Shown here piece by piece: positions 1 to 5,387 of a stretch of 5,689 bases of DNA. The stretch is from contig JAFPBC010000212.1 of assembly GCA_017390595.1 (NCBI GenBank), forward strand, positions 1 through 5,689. The letters are read 5' to 3'. Source of the stretch: Selenomonadales bacterium. Lineage in GTDB: Bacteria; Bacillota; Negativicutes; RGIG982. Within the stretch, counting starts at the first letter, position 1, and the number at the start of each line of letters is the position of its first letter. The notes below the pieces were generated by a model. The model was not told where the DNA came from. It saw only the letters and a list, made by a program, of their open reading frames with translations, and did no database searches. Both the position numbers and the translations under genes were made by a program.

Positions 1-368
1 GGACACTCCGAGATGAGGAGCTGGTACGCGTACGTTTTTTCTTCGGCAGAAAATCGCGAATGGAAGTCCGCGTCTACTTCTTCTGCCGATAAGACAGCGA
101 TATCACGCGGCAGACGGCTGTTGACGGCGATGGGCATCTTGTCTGTGGGGATGCGCGACGTCGTCATGAAGTTGATGGTCTGCGCACGTGCATGGACGCC
201 CGTATCGGTACGCCCCGAGCCGATGATCCATACAGGATGGCCGAAGATAGGCGTCATGGTCTCTTCTAAGACTTCTTGTATCGCAAGGGCATTCTTCTGT
301 CGTTGGAATCCGTGATAATTCGTGCCGTCGTAGGCAACGATCATCTTGATATTGCGCGCGTTCTCCAT
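1..368 (-). CDS. truA: tRNA pseudouridine synthase A (TruA), N-terminal 122 residues, cut by window edge
   Basis: TruA isomerises uridine to pseudouridine at positions 38-40 of the tRNA anticodon stem-loop, in the cytoplasm. I translated the minus strand from the ATG at 368-366. It starts MENARNIKMIVAYDGTNYHG, the family's first strand, followed by FQRQKNALAIQEVLE. The signature GRTDTGVHA lies at residues 52-60, with the catalytic aspartate at D55. Further family marks are FHSRFSA at 102-108 and KTYAYQL at 111-117. Family members are usually about 245-270 residues, so roughly half the gene is present. The reading frame is open to base 1 and shows no damage. The start lies one base after the ecfT stop codon (372-370), with a weak GGAA about 8 bases upstream, so translation is probably coupled to ecfT. 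Following ecfT is a usual place for truA in Bacillota. The identification is firm. Confidence 0.97.
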   Translation of the reverse strand, partial: MENARNIKMIVAYDGTNYHGFQRQKNALAIQEVLEETMTPIFGHPVWIIGSGRTDTGVHARAQTINFMTTSRIPTDKMPIAVNSRLPRDIAVLSAEEVDADFHSRFSAEEKTYAYQLLISEC

Positions 369-369
369 A

Positions 370-1185
370 TTACATTCCATAGCACGTTTTTCCTATGCGG
401 ATCGCAATAATGATAGCAAGAAGAACGAATACGGCGATATACGCGTTGCGGTCGAGCGACGTGTATGCGAGCGTGTGCATACGGGTACGGTGATCGCCTC
501 CGCGGTAACAGCGTGCTTCCATCGCTACGGCAAGCTCATCGGCACGGCGGAACGCGCTGATGAAGAGCGGTACGAGAAGCGGAATAAGACAGCGTACACG
601 ACGAAGGAGACTGCCCGAGCTGAAGTCGGCACCGCGCGAACGCTGTGCTTTCATGATGCGGTCGGTCTCGTCGATGAGCGTCGGGATAAAGCGAAGCGCG
701 ATCGTCATCATCATCGCCAGCTCATGCGCAGGTACGCCGAACCGCGAGAGCGGTTTGAGGAGGCGTTCTATCGCATCGGTAAGCGCGATCGGCGATGTCG
801 TATATGTCAGAAGCGTCGCAAAGCTCATCAACAAGAGAAGTCGGATACCCATGAGAAGTCCTTGGTCGAGCCCTTCCCACGTCATCGTGAAACTGCCGAC
901 TGTCATGATGGGCGTACCCGGTGTGACGAACAGATGGATGAGCGCGGTAAAGAGTACGATGAACCAGAGCGGTTTTAAGGATCTGAGGATCATTTTGATC
1001 GGTACTTCGGACAATCTCACCACGGTGATGCCGAAGGCACCGAGAAACGCATACGCAAGATAGCTCTCAACGATGAAGATACCGCTGATATAAAGGAGAA
1101 GCCCGATGATCTTCGTACGCGGATCGAGACGATGAATGAGCGAGTTGGACGGGATATATTGACCGAGTGTGATATCATTCAGCAT
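370..1185 (-). CDS. ecfT: ECF transporter transmembrane (T) component EcfT, 271 residues
   Basis: EcfT is the membrane scaffold that couples ATP hydrolysis by EcfA1/EcfA2 to toppling of vitamin-binding S components. The N-terminus carries the family pattern (LGQYIPSNSLIHRLDPRTK at residues 7-25). Hydrophobic segments lie roughly at 27-58 (likely two helices), 70-88, 108-128 and 247-263. The long cytoplasmic coupling region holds the two short arginine motifs that dock into the ATPases: SRG at 183-185 (AQRSRGADF) and ARC at 224-226 (AMEARCYRGG). These are variants of the classical Ala-Arg-Gly, and the arginines R184 and R225 are kept. The length is normal for the family. The start at 1185 is supported by a very strong G-rich Shine-Dalgarno 5 bases upstream, inside the end of ecfA2. 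The gene overlaps ecfA2 by 11 bases and is followed one base later by truA. The S component genes are not in this window, as expected for a shared (group II) module. Confidence 0.96.
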   Translation of the reverse strand: MLNDITLGQYIPSNSLIHRLDPRTKIIGLLLYISGIFIVESYLAYAFLGAFGITVVRLSEVPIKMILRSLKPLWFIVLFTALIHLFVTPGTPIMTVGSFTMTWEGLDQGLLMGIRLLLLMSFATLLTYTTSPIALTDAIERLLKPLSRFGVPAHELAMMMTIALRFIPTLIDETDRIMKAQRSRGADFSSGSLLRRVRCLIPLLVPLFISAFRRADELAVAMEARCYRGGDHRTRMHTLAYTSLDRNAYIAVFVLLAIIIAIRIGKTCYGM

Positions 1186-2038
1186 GGCGATCCCCCCTCA
1201 CTGCTTGTAATACGCTTTTGGCCGCTTCGTCGATATCGAGAACGGTATCATCGACAGCGAATCCATGTTCTTTCAGACAGCGGAGCGTCTCGGTAACAGG
1301 CGGTACATCAAGGCCTGCTTCCTTCAGAAGATCACGCTGAGCGAATATTTCCTTTGGTGTACCGTTCGCCGCCAGCACGCCCTGGTGCATGACGAAGATG
1401 CGGTCTGCCATCTTGGCAACGTCGTCCATATTATGCGATACGAGAATGACCGTCGTACCGTGTTCATGGAGACCTTTTATCTTGTCGAAAATGATACGCT
1501 TACCGATGGGGTCAAGACCTGCGGCAGGCTCGTCCAAGATGAGATAGCGCGGTTTGAGCGCGATCACGCCTGCGATCGCCACACGGCGCATCTGTCCGCC
1601 CGACAGCTGGAACGGAGAACGCTGTGCATACTGCTCATAGTCGAGGTCGGCAAAATCCATCGCCTCACGTACACGCTCGTCTACTTCGTCTTCGTTCAGA
1701 CCGAAGTTGCGCGGACCGAACGCGATATCAGCGGCGATCGTCTCTTCGAACAGCTGATATTCGGGGTACTGGAATACCATGCCGACTTTGCGTCGTGCGG
1801 CAAGGGATTCCGCTTTTTTCGTATTGATATCGATACCATCGACTGTGACCGTACCCGTCGTCGGCGAAAGAAGACCGTTGAGATGCTGTACGAGAGTCGA
1901 CTTGCCCGAGCCCGTATGACCGATGATGGCAACGAACTCGCCCTCATTGATAGAGAACGATACATTCTTGATAGCCGTACGTTCAAACGGTGTTCCTGTC
2001 ATGTAAGTATGAGTAACATTATTTAACGTAATTGACAT
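1175..2038 (-). CDS. ecfA2: ECF transporter ATP-binding protein EcfA2, 287 residues
   Basis: This is one of the two ABC ATPases of the ECF energising module. It pairs with EcfA1 on the cytoplasmic face of EcfT and hydrolyses ATP to drive vitamin uptake. All ABC motifs are visible: Walker A GHTGSGKST at 40-48, Q-loop glutamine at about Q90 in MVFQYPEYQLFEETI, signature LSGGQMRR at 145-152, Walker B LILDE with catalytic glutamate E170, D-loop GLDP at 174-177, and switch histidine H202 in VSHNMDD. The QYPEYQLFEET stretch is characteristic of EcfA2 as opposed to EcfA1 (which has QNPDNQLVATV here), and this decides the subunit assignment. DEPAAGLDP has alanine where threonine is more usual, which should be harmless. 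The start at 2038 overlaps the end of ecfA1 by 16 bases, and a GGTGG run lies about 6 bases upstream of the ATG. The length is typical of the family. Confidence 0.96.
   Translation of the reverse strand: MSITLNNVTHTYMTGTPFERTAIKNVSFSINEGEFVAIIGHTGSGKSTLVQHLNGLLSPTTGTVTVDGIDINTKKAESLAARRKVGMVFQYPEYQLFEETIAADIAFGPRNFGLNEDEVDERVREAMDFADLDYEQYAQRSPFQLSGGQMRRVAIAGVIALKPRYLILDEPAAGLDPIGKRIIFDKIKGLHEHGTTVILVSHNMDDVAKMADRIFVMHQGVLAANGTPKEIFAQRDLLKEAGLDVPPVTETLRCLKEHGFAVDDTVLDIDEAAKSVLQAVRGDRHAE
1191..1199 (-). promoter_or_regulatory. Strong ribosome binding site of ecfT
   Basis: On the minus strand GAGGGGGGA ends 5 bases before the ecfT ATG (1185-1183). It lies within the last codons of ecfA2, so ecfT has its own strong translation signal in addition to possible coupling by the 11-base overlap. 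This site decides the ecfT start. Confidence 0.8.
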
Positions 2039-2856
2039 AATGCCACCGCCAATTCTTCATCTGTGATGATATTCTGCGGAAGATCGAGACCTGCCGCGCG
2101 CAGTCTGTCAGCAAGGAGCGTAGCCACAGGAACGGTAAGACCGAGCTCCTCAAGCATTTTGGTCTGCGTAAAGATCTCATGCGGAGTGCCCTCCGTCAAG
2201 ATGACACCGTTTTTCATCACAACGACACGGTCTGCCGCTACGGCTTCTTCCATATAGTGCGTGATGTACACGATACCGATGCCCTCTTCCTTATGAAGGC
2301 GTTTGACGATACCGAGGACTTCCTGACGACCTTGCGGGTCGAGCATGGCAGTCGGTTCGTCCAGTACGAGCCAGCGCGAATCCATCGCAAGCGCACCCGC
2401 AATGGCGATACGCTGTTTTTGACCGCCCGACAAGCGATGCGGCGCATGGTCACGGAACGCTTCCATACCGACACGGCGAAGCGCATCGTCCACGCGGCGA
2501 CGGATCTCCTCGGGAGGCACGCCGTTATTCTCGGGACCGAATGCGACATCCTCTTCCACGACAGTCGCAACGAGCTGGTTATCGGGATTCTGGAATACCA
2601 TACCGACTTTCTGTCTGATATCCCAGATATACTCATAGTCGAGTGTAGACATACCATCGACGAGACATTCGCCTTCCGACGGCAAAAGTAGGCCGTTCAG
2701 ATGCTTGGCAAGCGTCGACTTGCCCGAGCCGTTCGTGCCGATGATCGCAACGAACTCGCCCTCATCAATGGTCAGATTCACATGGTCAAGCGCAGGGGGT
2801 TGATTGTCTTCCGCCCCAACATAGTGGTGGCATAGATTTTTCACTTCAATTTGCAC
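2023..2856 (-). CDS. ecfA1: ECF transporter ATP-binding protein EcfA1, 277 residues (GTG start; alternative ATG at 2889)
   Basis: First gene of the operon and partner ATPase of EcfA2. Numbered from the GTG: Walker A GTNGSGKST at 40-48, Q-loop Q89 in MVFQNPDNQLVATV, signature LSGGQKQR at 142-149, Walker B WLVLDE with E167, D-loop MLDP, and switch histidine H200 in ITHYMEE. The QNPDNQ stretch and the EPTAMLDP pattern are those of EcfA1. Two starts are possible. The ATG at 2889 gives 288 residues (MNKNIKWERNSVQIEV...) but has no Shine-Dalgarno (upstream is TTTATATTC). The GTG at 2856-2854 has GGGAGAG 7 bases upstream and gives MQIEVKNLCHHY, matching where family members normally begin, so I prefer it. 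An automatic annotation may show 2889. The gene overlaps ecfA2 by 16 bases. In many Bacillota it follows rplQ; here it instead heads the transcription unit behind its own promoter. Confidence 0.94.
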   Translation of the reverse strand: MQIEVKNLCHHYVGAEDNQPPALDHVNLTIDEGEFVAIIGTNGSGKSTLAKHLNGLLLPSEGECLVDGMSTLDYEYIWDIRQKVGMVFQNPDNQLVATVVEEDVAFGPENNGVPPEEIRRRVDDALRRVGMEAFRDHAPHRLSGGQKQRIAIAGALAMDSRWLVLDEPTAMLDPQGRQEVLGIVKRLHKEEGIGIVYITHYMEEAVAADRVVVMKNGVILTEGTPHEIFTQTKMLEELGLTVPVATLLADRLRAAGLDLPQNIITDEELAVALCQLR

Positions 2857-2863
2857 GCTGTTT

Positions 2864-2870
2864 CTCTCCC
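2864..2870 (-). promoter_or_regulatory. Ribosome binding site favouring the GTG start of ecfA1
   Basis: GGGAGAG on the minus strand lies 7 bases upstream of the GTG at 2856-2854. The upstream in-frame ATG at 2889 has no such site. If the GTG is used, the first 11 codons of the longer reading (MNKNIKWERNS) are untranslated leader containing this site. Confidence 0.65.
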
Positions 2871-2897
2871 ATTTTATGTTCTTATTCATGAATATAA

Positions 2898-2918
2898 AGC
2901 GAATCGTAAGATTCAGCT
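2898..2918 (-). promoter_or_regulatory. Small stem-loop in the ecf operon leader
   Basis: AGCGAATC, a GTAA loop, then GATTC and GCT with one bulged A between them, form an 8-pair stem when read on either strand. It sits just downstream of the predicted start of transcription (about 2922) and upstream of both candidate ecfA1 starts. It lacks a following T-run, so it is not an intrinsic terminator. It may stabilise the 5' end of the mRNA or be incidental. Confidence 0.4.
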
Positions 2919-2928
2919 ATAATATTTA

Positions 2929-2957
2929 ATTATATCGCCTGCCGCCAAACTCGGCAA
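2929..2957 (-). promoter_or_regulatory. Promoter of the ecfA1-ecfA2-ecfT-truA operon
   Basis: The minus strand carries TTGCCG (2957-2952) as a -35 element matching 4 of 6 consensus bases, a 17-base spacer, and a perfect TATAAT (2934-2929). The expected start of transcription is about 2922, giving a leader of about 66 bases to the GTG start. An inverted repeat TGCCG-N7-CGGCA (2940-2956) covers most of the spacer and the -35 box. It could be an operator, but this is speculative. Confidence 0.65.
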
Positions 2958-3041
2958 GTATTTTCCCATGTATACAACTACCTCTCGCCATAAATACAGT
3001 CTGCCACTCTCCCCCACCGCCTGCGAAAGACATTTCGCCCC

Positions 3042-3070
3042 TACTCACAGAATACCTTTTCTTGTATAAT
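3042..3070 (+). promoter_or_regulatory. Probable promoter of the SLR genes
   Basis: A perfect TATAAT lies at 3065-3070, 42 bases before the ATG at 3113. At a 17-base spacing the -35 position reads TACTCA (3042-3047), only 3 of 6 consensus bases, so the promoter may be weak or need an activator. The expected start of transcription is near 3077, giving a 5' leader of about 36 bases. Confidence 0.5.
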
Positions 3071-3088
3071 AAAGATTAGAAAATCACC

Positions 3089-3103
3089 CTCCGTGTAAAG
3101 GAG
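3089..3103 (+). promoter_or_regulatory. Ribosome binding site of the first SLR gene with upstream complementary run
   Basis: AAAGGAG (3097-3103) ends 9 bases before the ATG, a good Shine-Dalgarno. CTCC at 3089-3092 can pair with GGAG at 3100-3103 across a 7-base loop. The stem is only 4 pairs, so any inhibition of ribosome binding is likely mild, but the second SLR gene has a stronger version of the same arrangement. Confidence 0.5.
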
Positions 3104-3248
3104 CTACATACGATGAAACGATTATCGAAACATATAAAACATACGTTAATATTGACCGCACTCTCCTGTGCATCGGTATGCATCATGCCGAATATACTCT
3201 GTGATGTAATGCCTGTATGCATAGCAAGCGAAGTAAGTGTGAGCGATG
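3097..3248 (+). repeat. Direct repeat copy 1: shared RBS/signal-peptide cassette
   Basis: This 152-base segment aligns without gaps to 5236-5387, with 9 mismatches by my count (143 of 152 identical). It runs from AAAGGAG through the ATG to the GATG just after the SVS residues 42-44. The longest perfect run is 57 bases (3150-3206). After its end the two genes diverge, although both continue into SLR units. Confidence 0.9.
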
Positions 3249-5221
3249 CACTTCCCCTCACCTTCGCACAAGAGAATATCAGCCAAGAAATGATGGATAC
3301 ATTCAAGATCGCTGACTATCAGCAGAAAGCCGAAGCAGGTGATGCGAGCGCGCAGCGTCGTTTGGCTTACGCATATTACAGCGGAAACGGCATCAAGCAA
3401 GACAACGAAAAGGCATTCCACTGGTGGCAAAAAGCTGCCGAGCAAGGTGATGTAGTTTCGCAATTCAATCTGGCTCTCTGCTACGATAACGGAATAGGCA
3501 CCAAACAAGATCGTCAAAAAGCCGTACATTGGTTCACCGCGGCAGCCGAGCAAGGACTCCCCGAAGCACAGACTGATCTGGCATACCATTACGAGCACGG
3601 CATCGGCACCGAACAAGATGACCAAAAAGCATTCACATGGTATCAAAAAGCCGCTGTGCAAGGACTGGCAGAAGCACAATACCGTCTTGGCAACTGCTGC
3701 TTTAAAGGCATCGGCACCGTACAAAATAATACCGAAACAGTCACTTGGTATCAGAAAGCAGCCGCCCAAAACCATATAAAAGCACAACATAACCTGGCAC
3801 TCTGCTATCAAAGCGGTATCGGCATCGAACAAAACCACGAAACAGCTGTCCGCTACTTCACCCAAGCCGCCGAGCAAAACTTCGCCAAGGCACAATATGA
3901 ATTGGCATGCTGCTACGAATCCGGTACAGGTGTAGCCAAAGACGACACACAAGCTATCCATTGGTATACCAAAGCCGCCGAACAAGGTCACAGCGACGCA
4001 CAATTTGTCCTCTCCGACTATTATTACTTCGGCACAAACACCGCGCAAGACTATAAAAAAGCTGCCTACTGGCTCACAAAAGCCGCCGAACAGGGCAACG
4101 CAAGCGCACAATACAACCTGGCAATCTTCTATCAAAACGGCATCGGTGTCGAAAAGAACGAAAAAGAAGCCATATCCCTACTTACGCAAGCCGCCGAGCA
4201 AGGTCATGCCCATGCGCAAAACCAACTGGCCCTCTGGTATAAGAACGGGCTAACCGTCAAACAAGATAACGGCAAAGCCATCCATTGGTTCACCAAGGCC
4301 GCCGAACAAGGCCTCGTCAATGCACAACTGAATCTCGCAACTTGCTACTACAAAGGCACTATCGTCAAACAAAACTATGAAAAAGCTATCCACTGGTATA
4401 CCAAAGCCGCCGAGCAAGGTCACCCGCATGCACAATCCAATTTGGGACTCTGGTATTACGAAGGCAACATCCTCAAATACGACGAATTCAAAGCTTTTTA
4501 CTGGACAAAAAAAGCTGCCGAACAAGATATCCCCAATGCACAATACATGTTGTCTTATTACTATGCAGAAGGCGTAGGCACCGTCAAAAACACGACCCAG
4601 TCCATCCATTGGCTCACCAAAGCCGCCGAGCAGGGATATGTCGATGCACAGCACCAGCTCGCCACCTTCTACCAAAGCGGCACTTTCGTTGAAAAAGACG
4701 ACGAAAAAGCTGTCTACTGGTTTACCAAGGCCGCTGAACAAGGCCACGCTAAAGCCCAGACCGAACTCGCCTTCTGCTATTATAGCGGTATCGGCATCCC
4801 TCAAGATGACAAACAAGCCGTACATTGGTTTACCAAAGCCGCCGAGCAAGACAATGTTGATGCACAAACAGAACTTGCCGTCTGCTACTACTACGGAAAA
4901 GGCATCACGCAAGACTATGATAAAGCCATATACTGGGTCAGAAAAGCAGCCGACCAAAACTTTGCCCCGGCTCAATACAACCTCGCTCGCTGTTACTTCG
5001 AAGGCAGAGGTGTAGAAAAAGACCTGACCCAAGCCGTATATTGGCTCACCAAAGCCGCCGAGCAAGGACTGCCGGAAGCACAATATGTCTTAGCTCTCTG
5101 CTATGCAAAAGGCACAGGCACAGAAAAAAGCATCGAAACATCTGCCCATTGGCTCACCAAAGCCGCCGAACAAGGCTACTCGCCCGCTCAAACAATGATC
5201 GCAATAATGACGAAAAAATAA
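3113..5221 (+). CDS. Secreted Sel1-like repeat (SLR/TPR-type) protein, 702 residues
   Basis: SLR proteins are helical solenoids that scaffold protein-protein contacts; known members act in signalling, envelope functions and host interaction. No enzyme motif is visible and the partner is unknown. Residues 1-38 look like an export signal: basic start (MKRLSKHIKH), hydrophobic core at 11-25, and possible cleavage near VCIA-S (after A38). Cysteines sit at 19, 23, 30 and 36. C19 (TALSC) is a poor lipobox, so type I cleavage seems likelier than lipoprotein processing. After a linker (about 39-67) and a half unit (DYQQKAEAG) come 17 units of exactly 36 residues (77-688), then a capping half unit ending in MTKK. 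In each unit Q5, L8, G15, A32, A33 and Q35 are invariant; A4 and Y12 are kept in 16 of 17, and W28 in 15 of 17. The ATG has a good RBS. A paralogue starts 30 bases downstream, and the ecf operon diverges upstream. I cannot assign a gene name or a specific function. Confidence 0.92.
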   Translation: MKRLSKHIKHTLILTALSCASVCIMPNILCDVMPVCIASEVSVSDALPLTFAQENISQEMMDTFKIADYQQKAEAGDASAQRRLAYAYYSGNGIKQDNEKAFHWWQKAAEQGDVVSQFNLALCYDNGIGTKQDRQKAVHWFTAAAEQGLPEAQTDLAYHYEHGIGTEQDDQKAFTWYQKAAVQGLAEAQYRLGNCCFKGIGTVQNNTETVTWYQKAAAQNHIKAQHNLALCYQSGIGIEQNHETAVRYFTQAAEQNFAKAQYELACCYESGTGVAKDDTQAIHWYTKAAEQGHSDAQFVLSDYYYFGTNTAQDYKKAAYWLTKAAEQGNASAQYNLAIFYQNGIGVEKNEKEAISLLTQAAEQGHAHAQNQLALWYKNGLTVKQDNGKAIHWFTKAAEQGLVNAQLNLATCYYKGTIVKQNYEKAIHWYTKAAEQGHPHAQSNLGLWYYEGNILKYDEFKAFYWTKKAAEQDIPNAQYMLSYYYAEGVGTVKNTTQSIHWLTKAAEQGYVDAQHQLATFYQSGTFVEKDDEKAVYWFTKAAEQGHAKAQTELAFCYYSGIGIPQDDKQAVHWFTKAAEQDNVDAQTELAVCYYYGKGITQDYDKAIYWVRKAADQNFAPAQYNLARCYFEGRGVEKDLTQAVYWLTKAAEQGLPEAQYVLALCYAKGTGTEKSIETSAHWLTKAAEQGYSPAQTMIAIMTKK
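3341..5176 (+). repeat. 17 tandem 108-base units encoding 36-residue Sel1-like repeats
   Basis: Counting from D77, the array contains 17 in-register units of 108 bases with no insertion or deletion (17 x 36 = 612 residues), each ending in a variant of KAAEQG. Units differ mostly at positions 1-3, 6-7, 10-11, 13-14 and 19-23. The second loop glycine (position 17) is missing in units 7, 9, 10, 11 and 13. A 22-base block encoding the WLTKAA stretch is identical at 4608-4629, 5040-5061 and 5148-5169, spaced by exact multiples of 108. Confidence 0.93.
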
Positions 5222-5225
5222 CCTA

Positions 5226-5241
5226 TCCTTTATACAAAGGA
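5226..5241 (+). promoter_or_regulatory. Intercistronic hairpin masking the RBS of the second SLR gene
   Basis: TCCTTT (5226-5231), loop ATAC, AAAGGA (5236-5241) form a perfect 6-pair stem whose 3' arm is most of the Shine-Dalgarno AAAGGAG (5236-5242). It starts 4 bases after the stop codon of the first SLR gene (5219-5221), so a ribosome terminating there would be expected to open it. This suggests translational coupling. It lacks a T-tract and is too short to be a terminator. Confidence 0.55.
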
Positions 5242-5387
5242 GCTGCATACGATGAAACGATTATCGAATCATATCAAACGTACTTTACTATTGACCGCAC
5301 TCTCCTGTGCATCGGTATGCATCATGCCGAATATACTCTGTGATGCGATGCCTGTATGCATAGCAAGTGAAGTAAGTGTGAGCGATG
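5236..5387 (+). repeat. Direct repeat copy 2: shared RBS/signal-peptide cassette
   Basis: Second copy of the cassette at 3097-3248, the same length and gap-free. In the coding part, 8 base differences change residues 6 (K to N), 10 (H to R), 13 (I to L) and 32 (V to A) and leave three silent changes. The two starts are offset by 2139 bases. Confidence 0.9.

Larger units (their letters stand above)
2890..3112. other. Divergent intergenic region
   Basis: This stretch separates the ecf operon from the SLR genes and holds the two outward promoters described separately. The middle part (about 2958-3041) is C-rich on the plus strand. It shows only a short palindrome, TGTATACA at 2969-2976, and a 33-codon open frame at 2968-3069 without a ribosome binding site. 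I see no tRNA, riboswitch, terminator or rplQ remnant. Vitamin riboswitches are not expected on a shared ECF module, and none is recognisable. Confidence 0.6.

Noticed and set aside
1..368. Truncated TruA considered as a broken gene
   Set aside because: The frame is intact up to the window boundary with all expected motifs; it is simply cut by the window edge.
346..978. Plus-strand open frames overlapping ecfT, ecfA2 and ecfA1
   Set aside because: The opposite strand encodes complete, motif-rich ECF proteins throughout. The plus-strand translations are low-complexity, arginine- and histidine-rich shadows.
2968..3069. 33-codon open frame in the intergenic region (starts MYTTTSRHKY)
   Set aside because: No Shine-Dalgarno upstream, no clear promoter, and its stop codon overlaps the TATAAT box of the SLR promoter. 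Most likely chance.
3146..4135. Long antisense open frame of 329 codons opposite the first SLR gene, with repeated GGF/EPV-type segments
   Set aside because: Its periodicity is exactly the mirror of the 108-base SLR units. A frame free of stops in one unit is free in all, so it is a by-product of the repeat. The sense strand has the signal peptide, RBS and family motifs.
4250..5083. Second long antisense open frame of 277 codons opposite the SLR array
   Set aside because: Same explanation: a repeat-driven shadow frame with no recognisable family or translation signal.
3206..5160. Recurring cysteine at position 11 of nine SLR units as a possible metal- or disulfide-based feature
   Set aside because: A Cys-Tyr pair at this helix position is common in ordinary Sel1-like repeats, and the cysteines lie one per unit without paired spacing.
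3341..5176. Regular 108-base repeats considered as a CRISPR-like array
   Set aside because: The repeats are coding, contiguous and divergent, with no alternation of identical repeats and unique spacers.
5226..5241. Hairpin after the first SLR gene considered as an intrinsic terminator
   Set aside because: The stem is AT-rich and only 6 pairs, and it is followed by GCTGCATACG rather than a T-run. Its 3' arm is the next gene's RBS.
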